Shown here: positions 10,841 through 19,422 of the stretch, piece by piece
How the letters are laid out: every line of letters starts with the position of its first letter
Position numbering within the stretch: the first letter of the stretch is position 1
Made by a program: the position numbers and the translations under genes
Notes under the pieces: generated by a model
Told to the model about the DNA's origin: nothing
The model's input: the letters and a program-made list of their open reading frames with translations, nothing else
Database searches by the model: none
Origin: Brevundimonas sp. Root608
Lineage (GTDB): Bacteria; Pseudomonadota; Alphaproteobacteria; Caulobacterales; Caulobacteraceae
Direction of reading: 5' to 3'
Assembly: GCF_001427825.1 (NCBI RefSeq)
Contig: NZ_LMGT01000004.1
Location: 124,001 to 188,000 of the forward strand
Length of the DNA: 64,000 nucleotides

Positions 10841-11872
10841 TCAGTGCAGGCTGACCGCCACGGGCGCCCAGGCCTGGGCGGGCTGGATCGTGGCGGGGAA
10901 GCTGATGCGGACCCCGCATCCCGTGGAGCCGCGCGTGATCACCAGCTCGCCGCCCAGCTGTTCCGAGACCGCTTCGAACAGGGGGATGTCCCGCGGCGGG
11001 GTGACGTTGCTGTCGCCCGCGGCCACCAGGTCCAGCGTTCGCCGGTCGCCGTCGTCGGCGAGGATGACGGCGAGGTTGGTCGCCGAGGGGCAGGATTTGA
11101 GCGTGGTCAGATATTCCAGCAGCACCAGCCCCAGGGCCGTCGCATGCTCAAGCGGCACATCCAGATCGCCGCTGGCGATGCGCACCTTGTCGGCCTCCAT
11201 TCCGCCACGCGAAGCCGAGGCCTCGACCAGTTTTCGGGCGAAGGCGTCGAACGGGATGCGGCTGTCCGGATTGCCGGTGAACTCGCGGTGGGCGCGGGAG
11301 ATCAGCAGGGTGCGCGAGGCGGCGTTGGTCAGCACGCGCGAGACCATCGGATCGGCCTCCTCACGCGCGCGAAGCTGCAGGATGGCCGAGATCAGCTGCA
11401 GGTGATCGGTCGTCCGTTGGGCGTGCTCGTGAAACAGTTCGGCCTGGCCGGTCGCCAGGGCCTCTACCCGCGCGTGGTTCGCGGCCAGCAGGTTGAACCG
11501 GGCCCGGATCGTGCTCAGGATGTGGATCAGCAGCGCCGACGACAGCAGGAAGAAGCTCAGCGCCACCAGACCGCGACCGTCCATGTTCCAGTGCAGCGGC
11601 ACGGGACCCAGGAAGGCGTAGACGATCGCCGTCGACAGGCCGGCGGCCATCAGGGCGGGCCGGGCTCCCAGCCAGTAGGCCGCCAGGATGACCGCGGGAT
11701 AGAAGCAGGTGTAGCCGTAGCCATTGCCCATGGCCGACGAGAGCATAAGCCGGACGCCGAGAGCCAGCATCACCAGCACGGCGGCGGCCCCGTAGCGGGC
11801 GCCGGGAACGTTCTGCAGCCGCGCCAGTACGGCGGCGGGACGGGGCGCCAGCGAGAAGGTCGGTGAATCCAT
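10841..11872 (-). CDS. Membrane DUF4118/HisKA_2-like protein with degenerate kinase core
   Basis: The N-terminal ~125 residues hold about four transmembrane segments resembling the DUF4118 sensor domain (FYPAVILAAYWLGARPA). The C-terminal half follows the layout of HisKA_2/HWE sensor kinases: LFHEHAQRTTDHLQLISAIL at 147-166 matches the dimerisation helix, LGLVLLEYLTTLKSC at 247-261 the N-box, and EQLGGEL near 304 the end of the ATPase domain. The phospho-acceptor position reads Gln152, the N-box asparagine is missing, and no D-x-G-x-G box is seen. By inference it is a pseudokinase or scaffold rather than an active kinase. No response regulator gene is adjacent. Confidence 0.75.
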   Translation of the reverse strand: MDSPTFSLAPRPAAVLARLQNVPGARYGAAAVLVMLALGVRLMLSSAMGNGYGYTCFYPAVILAAYWLGARPALMAAGLSTAIVYAFLGPVPLHWNMDGRGLVALSFFLLSSALLIHILSTIRARFNLLAANHARVEALATGQAELFHEHAQRTTDHLQLISAILQLRAREEADPMVSRVLTNAASRTLLISRAHREFTGNPDSRIPFDAFARKLVEASASRGGMEADKVRIASGDLDVPLEHATALGLVLLEYLTTLKSCPSATNLAVILADDGDRRTLDLVAAGDSNVTPPRDIPLFEAVSEQLGGELVITRGSTGCGVRISFPATIQPAQAWAPVAVSLH

Positions 11873-11894
11873 GACTACATTCCCGCGTCGGCGG

Positions 11895-12764
11895 TCAGGC
11901 CGCGGCGTCCGCGGTCTTGCGGCGCATCTCGATCAGACGCACGCACCAGATGGAAATCTCGTACAACAGCACCAGCGGCACGGCGAGCATCAGCTGGCTG
12001 ATCGGGTCGGGCGGCGTCACGATGGCGGCGACCACGACGACGGCCACGATGGCGTAACGGCGCCCTTCGGCCATGAGTTTCGAACTGACGATGCCCGCCA
12101 GTCCCAGAAGCGTCATGATCACGGGCAGCTGGAAGCACAGGCCGAAGGCCAGGATCAGGGCCGTGGCCAGGCTCATGTATTCGGACACCTTGGGCAGCAG
12201 GGCGGCGGTCACGCCCTCGGCCACGATGCCCTGATTGAGCGAGAACAGCATCACGATCGGCAGCATGACGTAATAGACCAGCGCCGCGCCGACGATGAAC
12301 AGCACCGGGGCCGCGACCAGGAACGGCAGGAAGGCGCCTCGCTCATTGCGATACAGGCCCGGAGCCACGAACCGGTACAGCTGAAAGGCCAGTATGGGGA
12401 AGGAGGCGACGACAGCGCCCAGCCCGGCCAGTTTCATCTTCACGAACAGGATTTCCAGCGGCGCCGTATAGATCAGCTGCGCGGCCTGATGCTGGCCGTC
12501 GGCCAGCGGCTTGAGCCCGACCATGGTCGAGATCAGGTCCAGCATGGAAACATTGTGGCCGTCGGCGGCCTGCAAGGCGCTGGCCACCACATAGGGTTTG
12601 ACCAGGAAGACGTAGAGCGGGCTGGCGAAATAGAAGCAGACGAGGAAGGCGATCACGAAGGCGACGACGCAGATCAGCAGCCGGCCGCGCAGCTCGATCA
12701 GATGATCCATCAGCGGAGCGCGCGACGCCTCGATCTCGTCCTCGTCGCGATCGACGGCGCTCAT
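11895..12764 (-). CDS. tatC: Sec-independent translocase subunit TatC
   Basis: Six-helix receptor subunit of the twin-arginine translocase, which recognises RR signal peptides. The 289-residue protein starts with a short acidic tail then MDHLIELRGRLL, the conserved cytoplasmic N-terminal motif. Later conserved parts are FYFASPLYVFLVKP and the loop region around FRFVAPGLYRNERGAFLPF. The ATG at 12764 overlaps the tatB TGA by 4 bp; a longer open frame upstream is only tatB in another frame. Operon order tatA-tatB-tatC on the minus strand is standard for this group. Confidence 0.97.
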   Translation of the reverse strand: MSAVDRDEDEIEASRAPLMDHLIELRGRLLICVVAFVIAFLVCFYFASPLYVFLVKPYVVASALQAADGHNVSMLDLISTMVGLKPLADGQHQAAQLIYTAPLEILFVKMKLAGLGAVVASFPILAFQLYRFVAPGLYRNERGAFLPFLVAAPVLFIVGAALVYYVMLPIVMLFSLNQGIVAEGVTAALLPKVSEYMSLATALILAFGLCFQLPVIMTLLGLAGIVSSKLMAEGRRYAIVAVVVVAAIVTPPDPISQLMLAVPLVLLYEISIWCVRLIEMRRKTADAAA

Positions 12765-13312
12765 GACGCGGGCGCCGTCTTGCGGGCGGCCCGGGGTTTC
12801 GCAGGCTTGGCGCCGGTGGACGCTCCGGCCTTCGCCGGGGCGGGCTTGGCGGTCGTTCGGCCCGTGCCGGGTTTGGACGCCTTCGCCTTCACGCCGCGGG
12901 TCTTGGCCGGCTTGCTCGCGGGCTTGGCGGCCGGGGCCGGCGTCTCCAGCGGCGCCATGACCGGCGGGCTGTCGGGCCATTCGTCAGGGGCGGACAGCAT
13001 GGGCTGGTACAGCGGCTTGTTCAGGTCGTCGCGGATTTCGCGGAACGCCGAATCGGCGTCGGCGCCGAGGGCGTGCATGCCCTGACCGGTGCGCAACGCC
13101 TCGACCTCCTTGCGCAACTCGTCCAGTTCGGACTGGCGCGCCATCTCGTCGAAGCTGGAGCGGAACTCATTGGCCATGCCGCGCGCCCGGGCGACGATCT
13201 TGCCCAGCTTGCGCAGGAGCAGCGGCAGGCGCTCGGGCCCCACGACCAGCAGGGCCACGACCGCGATAACCAGATATTCGCCGCCCCCGATTCCGGGACC
13301 CAGGCCACCCAT
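12761..13312 (-). CDS. tatB: Sec-independent translocase protein TatB
   Basis: Single-span membrane protein that forms the TatBC receptor. Near the N-terminus the helix EYLVIAVVALLVVGPERLPLL carries the TatB GPERLP hinge, followed by an amphipathic helix (LRKLGKIVARARGMANEFR). The C-terminal ~80 residues are Lys/Ala/Pro-rich (KPASKPAKTRG and similar), a low-complexity tail common in Caulobacterales TatB. Length 183. It lies 29 bp downstream of tatA and overlaps tatC by 4 bp. Confidence 0.95.
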   Translation of the reverse strand: MGGLGPGIGGGEYLVIAVVALLVVGPERLPLLLRKLGKIVARARGMANEFRSSFDEMARQSELDELRKEVEALRTGQGMHALGADADSAFREIRDDLNKPLYQPMLSAPDEWPDSPPVMAPLETPAPAAKPASKPAKTRGVKAKASKPGTGRTTAKPAPAKAGASTGAKPAKPRAARKTAPAS

Positions 13313-13341
13313 GCGTCAGGTCTCCGCCGTCTACAGCGGCC

Positions 13342-13560
13342 CTAGGACTTCAGGTCTTCTTTTTCGGCGTCGGTCCGGGGCAGGGCGCCCGCGCGTTCGT
13401 CGCGCGGCTTGTCCTCGTCGGTGTCCTTGAGGCCGTCCTTGAAGGCTTTCACACCCTTGGCGGCGTCGCCCATCATGGCCGAAAGCTTGCCGCGGCCGCC
13501 GAACAGCAGAAGCACGATGATGGCGACGATGGCCCAGTGCCAGATGCTGAATGAACCCAC
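13342..13560 (-). CDS. tatA: Sec-independent translocase protein TatA
   Basis: Pore-forming Tat subunit, 72 residues. One transmembrane helix ([21 protein letters not shown]) is followed by the amphipathic [16 protein letters not shown] and an acidic tail. GTG at 13560 is the start, with GAGGAG about nine bases upstream. First gene of tatABC, divergent from rnhA across about 100 bp that must hold both promoters. Confidence 0.95.
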   Translation of the reverse strand: MGSFSIWHWAIVAIIVLLLFGGRGKLSAMMGDAAKGVKAFKDGLKDTDEDKPRDERAGALPRTDAEKEDLKS

Positions 13561-13663
13561 GGAATACTCTCCTCAGTCAGGCCGGGCCGGCCCGGTCGAA
13601 ATGTCTTCACGCATATAGGCCGTTCAGTGGCGCGACGCCAAGTGAACCTGTTAGGACGCGCCC

Positions 13664-14104
13664 ATGAGTCACGTCATCATCCACACCGACGGCGCCTGCA
13701 AGGGCAACCCGGGCCCCGGCGGCTGGGGCGCCGTGCTTCAGACCGGCGGCGGCCATGAGAAGGAGTTGTGGGGCGGCGAGCCGCTGACCACCAACAATCG
13801 CATGGAGCTGATGGCGGCGATTCGCGCCCTCGAGGCTCTGTCCCGGCCCTGCCGCGTCGACCTGCACACCGACAGCAAATACGTCATGACCGGCATCACC
13901 GAATGGATCCGGGGCTGGAAGGCGCGCGGCTGGAAGACGGCGGACAGGAAGCCGGTCAAGAACGAGGACCTGTGGCGCCGCCTCGATGAGGCCCGCGCCC
14001 GGCACGAGGTCAAATGGCACTGGGTCAAGGGCCACGCCGGCCACGAACTCAACGAACGCGCCGACGGCCTGGCGAATCGGGGGATCGCGGATCTGCCGCG
14101 TTAG
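13664..14104 (+). CDS. rnhA: Ribonuclease HI
   Basis: Degrades RNA in RNA-DNA hybrids. The 146-residue protein has the full RNase HI set: Asp9 in [16 protein letters not shown], the glutamate in [11 protein letters not shown], the aspartate in LHTDSKYV and the late [27 protein letters not shown] is the basic handle region. Its stop overlaps the convergent nfeD stop by 4 bp. Confidence 0.97.
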   Translation: MSHVIIHTDGACKGNPGPGGWGAVLQTGGGHEKELWGGEPLTTNNRMELMAAIRALEALSRPCRVDLHTDSKYVMTGITEWIRGWKARGWKTADRKPVKNEDLWRRLDEARARHEVKWHWVKGHAGHELNERADGLANRGIADLPR

Positions 14105-14559
14105 GCCGTACGCACCTTCAGTTTCGACCCGTCGACGCGGTCCACGATCACGCTTTCGCCGATCAGCGGGCCGGCGCCGTCGATTTCGGCGACCCATTCG
14201 GCGCCCGAGACGAACACACGGCCGCGTCCGTCGACAAACGGCTGAACCACCTGGGCCCGCTGGCCAACAAGCCGGTTGTCGCGGGCGTTGATGTCCGGGG
14301 CGTCTGACGGATTGACCCTCTGGATCAGCCGCCGCGACAGCAGGGTCATGGCCACGGTCAGGACCGCGAACAGGGCGACCTCGCCGACAAAGCTCAAGGG
14401 CAGGCCCAGCGCGGTGACCACGGCCACCATGCCCGCCGACACCGCCGGCCACAGCAGCCATTCGGTCGAGAAGGCGGCCTCGACCGCCAGCAGGATCACG
14501 CCCAGGGCCAGCCAGATCCAGAAGGGCTGGGCGGCGTGGAGATCGATCAGGGCGTCCAT
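14101..14559 (-). CDS. NfeD family membrane protein (short form)
   Basis: Short NfeD protein of 152 residues with two or three N-terminal transmembrane helices ([18 protein letters not shown] and [14 protein letters not shown]) and a C-terminal OB-fold ([24 protein letters not shown]). NfeD proteins partner SPFH/stomatin proteins, and here the SPFH gene ends 3 bp upstream on the same strand. The OB-fold probably modulates the SPFH assembly, an inference from the family. Confidence 0.9.
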   Translation of the reverse strand: MDALIDLHAAQPFWIWLALGVILLAVEAAFSTEWLLWPAVSAGMVAVVTALGLPLSFVGEVALFAVLTVAMTLLSRRLIQRVNPSDAPDINARDNRLVGQRAQVVQPFVDGRGRVFVSGAEWVAEIDGAGPLIGESVIVDRVDGSKLKVRTA

Positions 14560-14562
14560 GGC

Positions 14563-15570
14563 CTACTCCGTTCCGGGAACCGATCCGCGCGGGGGCCGCG
14601 GCGGGCGGGGGGGCGAGGGGGGCGGGGCGTCGCGGCGGACGTCGCTGCGGCCCTGCTGCTGTTCCCGGGCCAGGCCGACCAGTTCGCCGAGGCCGGCGAT
14701 GGTGCCGACCAGGCCGGACATCTCGGCGGGGACGATGACGGTCTTGGCCGTCGGGTTGCGGGCCAGTTCGGCGAAGGCCTCGACGTATTTCTGGGCCACG
14801 AAATAGTTGATGGCGTTGACGTCGCCGCGGGCGATGGCCTCGGACACCATGGCGGTGGCCTTGGCCTCGGCCTCGGCCTCGCGCTCGCGGGCCTCGGCGT
14901 CGCGGAAGGCGGCTTCGCGGCGACCCTCGGCCTCGAGGATGGCGGCCTGTTTGGCCCCCTCGGCGCGGGCGATGGCGGCCTGTTTCTCGCCGTCGGCCTC
15001 GGTGATGACGGCGCGGCGCTCGCGCTCGGCCTTCATCTGGCGGGCCATGGCGTTGGTGATGTCGGCCGGCGGGGTCAGGTCCTTGATCTCGATCCGGTTG
15101 ACCTTGACGCCCCAGGGCTCGGTCGCGGCGTCGATCACGGTCAGCAGGCGCGAGTTGATGCTGTCCCGCTGGAACAGCACCTCGTCCAGCTCCATCGAAC
15201 CGACCACGGTGCGCAGGTTGGTCGAGCACAGCTGGGTGATGGCATAGGGCAGGTTCTCGATCCGGTAGGCGGCGGCCGAGGCCTCCATCACCTGGATGAA
15301 GACGATGGCGTCGACCTTCACCATGGCGTTGTCCTTGGTGATGACCTCCTGCTGGGGCACGTCGAGGACCTGCTCCATCATGTTCATGCGCCGTCCGACC
15401 CGCTCGACGAAGGGCGTCAGGATGCTGATGCCTGGCGCGAGGGTGCGGGTGTATTTGCCGAACCGTTCGACGGTGAACTCGCGCCCCTGCGGGACGATCT
15501 TGACCACGCTGAACAGCAGCACGAAGGCCAGCGCGACCAGGGCAGCGGTGAAGAGAACGGACGTGTCCAT
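14563..15570 (-). CDS. SPFH/band-7 protein (stomatin/QmcA type)
   Basis: Membrane-anchored SPFH protein of 335 residues. It has an N-terminal hydrophobic segment (LFTAALVALAFVLLF), the band-7 domain start IVPQGREFTVERFGKYTRTLAPG, and the typical RIEIKDLTPPADI. A long Ala/Glu/Arg coiled coil (residues ~190-260) and a Pro/Arg-rich tail follow. The ATG at 15570 has GGGAGG just upstream; the frame continues to 15582 but lacks a better site. These proteins form large ring or cage assemblies that organise membrane microdomains and proteases. Operon with nfeD. Confidence 0.92.
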   Translation of the reverse strand: MDTSVLFTAALVALAFVLLFSVVKIVPQGREFTVERFGKYTRTLAPGISILTPFVERVGRRMNMMEQVLDVPQQEVITKDNAMVKVDAIVFIQVMEASAAAYRIENLPYAITQLCSTNLRTVVGSMELDEVLFQRDSINSRLLTVIDAATEPWGVKVNRIEIKDLTPPADITNAMARQMKAERERRAVITEADGEKQAAIARAEGAKQAAILEAEGRREAAFRDAEAREREAEAEAKATAMVSEAIARGDVNAINYFVAQKYVEAFAELARNPTAKTVIVPAEMSGLVGTIAGLGELVGLAREQQQGRSDVRRDAPPPSPPRPPRPPRGSVPGTE

Positions 15571-15655
15571 AGGGCCTCCCAATCCCGCTCAGGTTAGCAG
15601 CCCGTGCCCGCTGCGTCACAGAAACCGGACACGGCGAACATGACATCCGCGTAAT

Positions 15656-15685
15656 GAAAAAGGGCGGCTCCCGCAGGAACCGCCC
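15656..15685 (-). terminator. Rho-independent terminator of the small secreted protein gene
   Basis: Read on the minus strand, a 10 bp GC-rich stem with one mismatch (15662-15671 with 15676-15685) is followed by TTTTTC. It lies 26 bp after the stop of the 15711-16055 gene and just upstream of the SPFH gene, separating the two transcripts. Confidence 0.8.
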
Positions 15686-15710
15686 CTCCAGCCTGCGCCT
15701 GGGCGCCGGA

Positions 15711-16055
15711 CTACTCCTCGTTGATGACCAGTTCCTCGCCGTCCAGCTCGCAGAAATTGACTTCCGCGACCTGCACGGAATCGCCGTCCGAGAAGTCGGC
15801 GCGGATGTCGTAGACGCATTCGGGCAGGCCATCGTCGATCGAGATGTCGATGCTGTCGCCCGATCCCAGCACGTCGGCGCCGAAGATGTCCTCTTCCCAC
15901 TCGTTGGTCGAAGGCAGGGAGATGAACAGGGCCGTCAGCACGTGTTCCGTGTTGTTGGTCAGGGTGAAGTCGATGGACTCGGTCTGGGCCGAGGCGGCGG
16001 GCGCAAGCAGGGCGGCCGAGGCGGCGAGCGCCGCCACCAGACTACGGATATGCAT
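15711..16055 (-). CDS. Small secreted acidic protein, hypothetical
   Basis: A 114-residue exported protein with a signal peptide (MHIRSLVAALAASAALLAPAASAQ). The mature part is acidic and beta-strand-like (IDFTLTNNTEHVLTALFISL, NEWEEDIFGADVL, DIRADFSDGDSVQVAEVNFCEL), with two cysteines that could form a disulfide. Homologues in databases are often mislabelled as argininosuccinate lyase; nothing here resembles that enzyme. The ATG at 16055 is chosen for the GGGGA nine bases upstream; MGNII at 16070 is an alternative. Confidence 0.75.
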   Translation of the reverse strand: MHIRSLVAALAASAALLAPAASAQTESIDFTLTNNTEHVLTALFISLPSTNEWEEDIFGADVLGSGDSIDISIDDGLPECVYDIRADFSDGDSVQVAEVNFCELDGEELVINEE

Positions 16056-16099
16056 GATGATGTTCCCCATCCGGCCCATCGCCGGAAAGCTTGACCTTG

Positions 16100-16540
16100 T
16101 CACGTCGCAGAACGCGGGTCGCGTCCCAAATCGCGGGACGCCACGGCGAGCGCGATAATCCGGTGCGTCTCGGGCCAGGCCACCAGCGCCTTCATCTCGT
16201 CCAGCGCCACGAACCGCGCCGCGATCGCGTCGTCGCCGGCGACCGGTTCGCCCGATATCCAGCGCGCGGCGTAGTCGATCAGGACATAATGCCGTCCGGC
16301 CTCGGGAAAGACGCCGTCGACCACGTCGATCAGGCCGGTGATCTCGGCCTCGATTCCGGTTTCCTCGCGCAGTTCGCGCAACGCAGCGTCCATGGCCCGC
16401 TCGCCGGGTTCGATCCGCCCGCCCGGCAGACTCCATTCCCCTTGCCGCGGCGGCGTCCCGCGCCGGATGAGCAGCACCGCGTCGCCGCGCAGGCAGACGA
16501 CGCCGACGGCGGGAACGGGCGAGGGAAGGGCGGTCGTCAT
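16100..16540 (-). CDS. Nudix hydrolase
   Basis: A 146-residue pyrophosphohydrolase with a complete Nudix box, beginning GRIEPGERAMDAAL and ending RELREETGI at about residues 41-63. The N-terminal strands (AVGVVCLRGDAVLLIRRG) and LPGGR are typical of ADP-ribose or mutT-like members. The substrate cannot be fixed from sequence. Between this gene and the next lies a palindromic repeat. Confidence 0.9.
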   Translation of the reverse strand: MTTALPSPVPAVGVVCLRGDAVLLIRRGTPPRQGEWSLPGGRIEPGERAMDAALRELREETGIEAEITGLIDVVDGVFPEAGRHYVLIDYAARWISGEPVAGDDAIAARFVALDEMKALVAWPETHRIIALAVASRDLGRDPRSAT

Positions 16541-16554
16541 CGATCCTCCTTATC

Positions 16555-16695
16555 CCGTCATCCCCGGGCTTGTCCCGGGGCCCCGTGGTTCCGCGGCCTC
16601 GGACCTTCGGCCAAGGGGCGCCCTGGACGTCCTGCGGGTCTCTGACTTGCCCGCGCGACGGCGAATTGGTCCTCGGGACAAGCCCGGGGATGGCG
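16555..16695. repeat. Palindromic intergenic repeat, family A (CGGGCTTG-type), diverged copy
   Basis: Inverted terminal arms of 26 bases (16555-16580 and 16670-16695, two mismatches) flank an internal region with further small inverted repeats. The arms share the CGGGCTTG core with the element at 19423-19560, so both belong to one family. It lies in the gap between the Nudix gene and the FAD oxidase gene. No coding potential. Confidence 0.7.
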
Positions 16696-16740
16696 GTGTT
16701 GGGGGTGGCGCGAGACCCGTTGCTTTGAGACAAGGGGCGC

Positions 16741-18147
16741 ATGATCCCGCCCTCCGCCGCCGCGCTCGAAGCCCTGAAATCCGCCGCCGGCCCCGGCGGC
16801 TGGACCGACGATCCCGACGAAATCGCGCCGTGGCTGACCGAATGGCGCAACCGTTGGCAGGGGCATACGCCGCTGATGCTGACGCCCCGTTCGACCGAGG
16901 AGACGGCCCGGCTGGTCGCCGTCTGCGCCGAACACCGCGTCGCCATCACCCCCCAGGGCGGCGACACCGGCCTGGTCGGCGGCCAGATTCCGTACGGCGA
17001 GGTGCTGCTGTCGACCCGCAAGCTGCGGGCGGTCCGCGACGTCACCCCGCTGGACGACGCCATGACGGTCGAGGCCGGCGTCACCCTGCTCGAAGCCCAG
17101 CAGGCCGCCGCCGCGGCGGACCGGCTGTTCCCGCTCAGCCTCGCGGCCGAGGGCACGGCGACCATCGGCGGGGTGGTCTCGACCAACGCCGGCGGCACGG
17201 CTGTCATCCGCTACGGCGTGATGCGCGACCTGGTGCTGGGTCTTGAAGCCGTCCTGCCCGACGGCCGGATCTTCCACGGCCTGAAGCGGCTGCGGAAGGA
17301 CAACACCGGCTATGACCTCAAACAGCTGCTCATCGGCGCCGAGGGCACTCTCGGCGTCGTCACCGCCGCGACCCTGAAGCTGTTCCCGGTCATGCGCAGC
17401 CGGGCGACGGCCATGGTCGGGCTGGACACGCCCGTCGCCGCCATCGACCTGCTGGCCCGCGCCAAGTCAGAGACCGGAGGCGGCGTCGAGGCGTTCGAGC
17501 TGATGAAGCGGATCGGCATGGGCTTCGTGCTCGCCAACATCCCCGACACGCGCGAGCCGCTGGACACCACGCCGCCCTGGTACGTCCTGATCGAACTGGT
17601 CTCCGGCGAACCGGGCGGGGCGGAGTCCGCCATGGAGCGGCTGCTGACCCACGCCTTCGAGACCGGCCTGGTCACCGATGCGGCCATCGCCCAGAACGAC
17701 GCCCAGCGCGCCGCCTTCTGGAAGGTGCGCGAGGAACAGTCGGCCGCCCAGAAGCCCGAGGGCGGCGGCTGGAAGCACGACGTCTCGGTGCCCGTGTCCC
17801 GTATCGCCGACTTCCTCGAGGAAGCCACGGCCGCCGTCGAACGCTTCCACCCCGGAGCGCGGGTCAGCGCCTTCGGCCACGTCGGCGACGGCAATATCCA
17901 CTACGACGTCCTGTGCCCGCCCGGCGGCGACCATCCCGCCTTCCTCGCCCGCTGGGCCGAGGGCTCCGAGGTGGTCCACGACATCGTCGCCCGCTACGAC
18001 GGCTCCATCTCGGCCGAGCACGGCCTCGGGCGGCTCAAGACGGACGAGGCGCGCCGCTACAAGTCGCCGCTGGAAATCCAGACCATGCAGGCCGTCCGCG
18101 CCGCGATCGACCCGCACCGGATCATGAACCCGGCGGTGCTGTTCTAG
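16741..18147 (+). CDS. FAD-linked oxidase, D-2-hydroxyglutarate/lactate dehydrogenase type
   Basis: Flavoprotein of 468 residues from the VAO/PCMH family. The FAD-binding domain shows TPQGGDTGLVGGQIP, the early MTVEAGVTL, the SLAAEGTATIGGVVSTNAGG phosphate loop and IGAEGTLGVVTAATLKLFP. The C-terminal FAD-oxidase domain has GHVGDGNIHYDVL and the terminal SAEHGLGRLKTDEARRYKSP. The pattern fits D-2-hydroxyglutarate dehydrogenases and related D-2-hydroxyacid dehydrogenases better than GlcD. It stands alone, so substrate is not supported by context. Confidence 0.88.
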   Translation: MIPPSAAALEALKSAAGPGGWTDDPDEIAPWLTEWRNRWQGHTPLMLTPRSTEETARLVAVCAEHRVAITPQGGDTGLVGGQIPYGEVLLSTRKLRAVRDVTPLDDAMTVEAGVTLLEAQQAAAAADRLFPLSLAAEGTATIGGVVSTNAGGTAVIRYGVMRDLVLGLEAVLPDGRIFHGLKRLRKDNTGYDLKQLLIGAEGTLGVVTAATLKLFPVMRSRATAMVGLDTPVAAIDLLARAKSETGGGVEAFELMKRIGMGFVLANIPDTREPLDTTPPWYVLIELVSGEPGGAESAMERLLTHAFETGLVTDAAIAQNDAQRAAFWKVREEQSAAQKPEGGGWKHDVSVPVSRIADFLEEATAAVERFHPGARVSAFGHVGDGNIHYDVLCPPGGDHPAFLARWAEGSEVVHDIVARYDGSISAEHGLGRLKTDEARRYKSPLEIQTMQAVRAAIDPHRIMNPAVLF

Positions 18148-18468
18148 GGTCCGGAGGGCCGGGCTCCGCGGTCTGCGCTTTCGGCCGACGGGGCTGGTTC
18201 ATCACAACGAACACGAAGAAGAGACACGAAGGACACGACGAGAGCGAGCCCCTCTCCGCCTTCCGCGGGCGCTTGCCCGCCATCGGACTCTTTTGCGTCT
18301 CCCTGACGGGAGATGCGGGTCCGCCGGCCCCGTCGTGTCCTTTGTGAATCCTTCGTGTCCCTTGTGATGAACCTTCGCGGGTCGGGGAGGGCTCCGGCAG
18401 GCCCCGCTTGCCCCGCCCGCCTGATCGTCCTACCCCTCCGCCTCGATTCAACACCGCCGGAGCCCCTC
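18148..18468. other. Non-coding gap with a large imperfect palindrome
   Basis: The 321 bases between the FAD oxidase stop and fabD contain no credible gene. They are largely occupied by the inverted repeat at 18196-18373. The fabD promoter must lie in the last ~100 bases or inside the repeat; I see no clear -35/-10 pair. Confidence 0.7.
18196..18373. repeat. Large inverted repeat, family B (CACGAAGGACACGACG-type)
   Basis: Left arm 18196-18240 begins GGTTCATCACAA and ends ACACGAAGGACACGACG. Right arm 18331-18373 is its near-complete reverse complement, with several mismatches and two gap positions. About 90 bases separate them. The arms have low complexity (ACACGAAG-like units). It looks like a non-autonomous palindromic element; no transposase or target duplication is visible. 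Confidence 0.7.
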
Positions 18469-19416
18469 ATGACCCTCGCCCTGCTGTTTCCGGGACAAGG
18501 CAGCCAGTCGGTCGGCATGGGCGCCGCCCTGGCCGACGCGTTCGCCTCGGCCCGCGCCGTCTTCGCCGAGGTCGACGAGGCTCTGGGCCAGAACCTCAGC
18601 CAGCTGATGCGCGAGGGGCCCGAAGACCAGCTGACCCTGACCGAAAACGCCCAGCCCGCCCTGATGGCCGTGTCCGTCGCGGCGATGCGCGTGCTGAAGA
18701 CCGAGTTCGGTTTCGATCTGGCCAGGGCGACCTGGGCCGCCGGCCATTCGCTGGGCGAATATTCGACCCTGTGCGCCGTGGACGCGATCTCCCTCGCAGA
18801 CACGGCGCGGCTGCTGAAGCTGCGCGGTCAGGCCATGCAGCGCGCCGTGCCGGTGGGCCGGGGCGCCATGGCGTCCCTGATCGGCCCGAAGACCGATCTG
18901 GCGCTGGCGGAAGAGGCGGCGAAGGCCGGGTCAGAGGTCGGCGTCTGCGTGGTCGCCAATGACAACAACGCCGGCAACATCGTCATCTCGGGCGACAAGG
19001 CCGCCGTCGACCGCGCCATCGAGAAGGCCAAGGAACTCGGCGCCCGCGCCATTCTCCTGAACGTCTCGGCGCCGTTCCACTGCCCGCTGATGCAGCCCGC
19101 CGCCGACGAGATGGCCGCGGCCCTCGCCACGGCGACCCTCGTCGCCCCCTCGGTCGCCGTCGTCGCCAATGTCACCGCCCGGCCGGAAACCGATCCCGAG
19201 GTCATCCGCCGCCTGCTGGTCGAACAGGTCACCGGCCGCGTGCGCTGGCGCGAGAGCATGGAATGGATGGCCGGGGAGGGCGGCGTCACCCGTTTCGCCG
19301 AGATCGGCTCGGGCAAGGTCCTGACCGGCATGGCCAAACGCATCGCGCCCGACGCGGAGAGCGTGTCGCTGAACACCCCGGAAGAGCTGGAAGCGTTCGC
19401 CTCGTCGTTTGGATAG
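18469..19416 (+). CDS. fabD: Malonyl-CoA:ACP transacylase
   Basis: Loads malonate onto ACP for fatty-acid elongation. The 315-residue protein starts MTLALLFPGQGSQSVGMG. It carries the nucleophile Ser94 in AGHSLGEYS, GRGAMASLIG, the histidine region LNVSAPFHCPLMQPA and the closing EIGSGKVLTGMAKRI. ATG at 18469 was chosen since translation upstream runs through the repeat. First gene of the fab cluster. Confidence 0.97.
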   Translation: MTLALLFPGQGSQSVGMGAALADAFASARAVFAEVDEALGQNLSQLMREGPEDQLTLTENAQPALMAVSVAAMRVLKTEFGFDLARATWAAGHSLGEYSTLCAVDAISLADTARLLKLRGQAMQRAVPVGRGAMASLIGPKTDLALAEEAAKAGSEVGVCVVANDNNAGNIVISGDKAAVDRAIEKAKELGARAILLNVSAPFHCPLMQPAADEMAAALATATLVAPSVAVVANVTARPETDPEVIRRLLVEQVTGRVRWRESMEWMAGEGGVTRFAEIGSGKVLTGMAKRIAPDAESVSLNTPEELEAFASSFG

Positions 19417-19422
19417 TCTCCG

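Noticed and set aside
11871..13085. 404-residue plus-strand open frame opposite tatC/tatB
   Set aside because: His/Gln/Gly/Asp-rich shadow of tatC; no motif, and tatABC is clear on the minus strand.
15711..17207. Very long minus-strand frame extending through the Nudix gene and into the FAD oxidase
   Set aside because: Only its last 114 codons, after a signal peptide and ribosome-binding site at 16055, look real; the rest is antisense to or out of frame with other genes.
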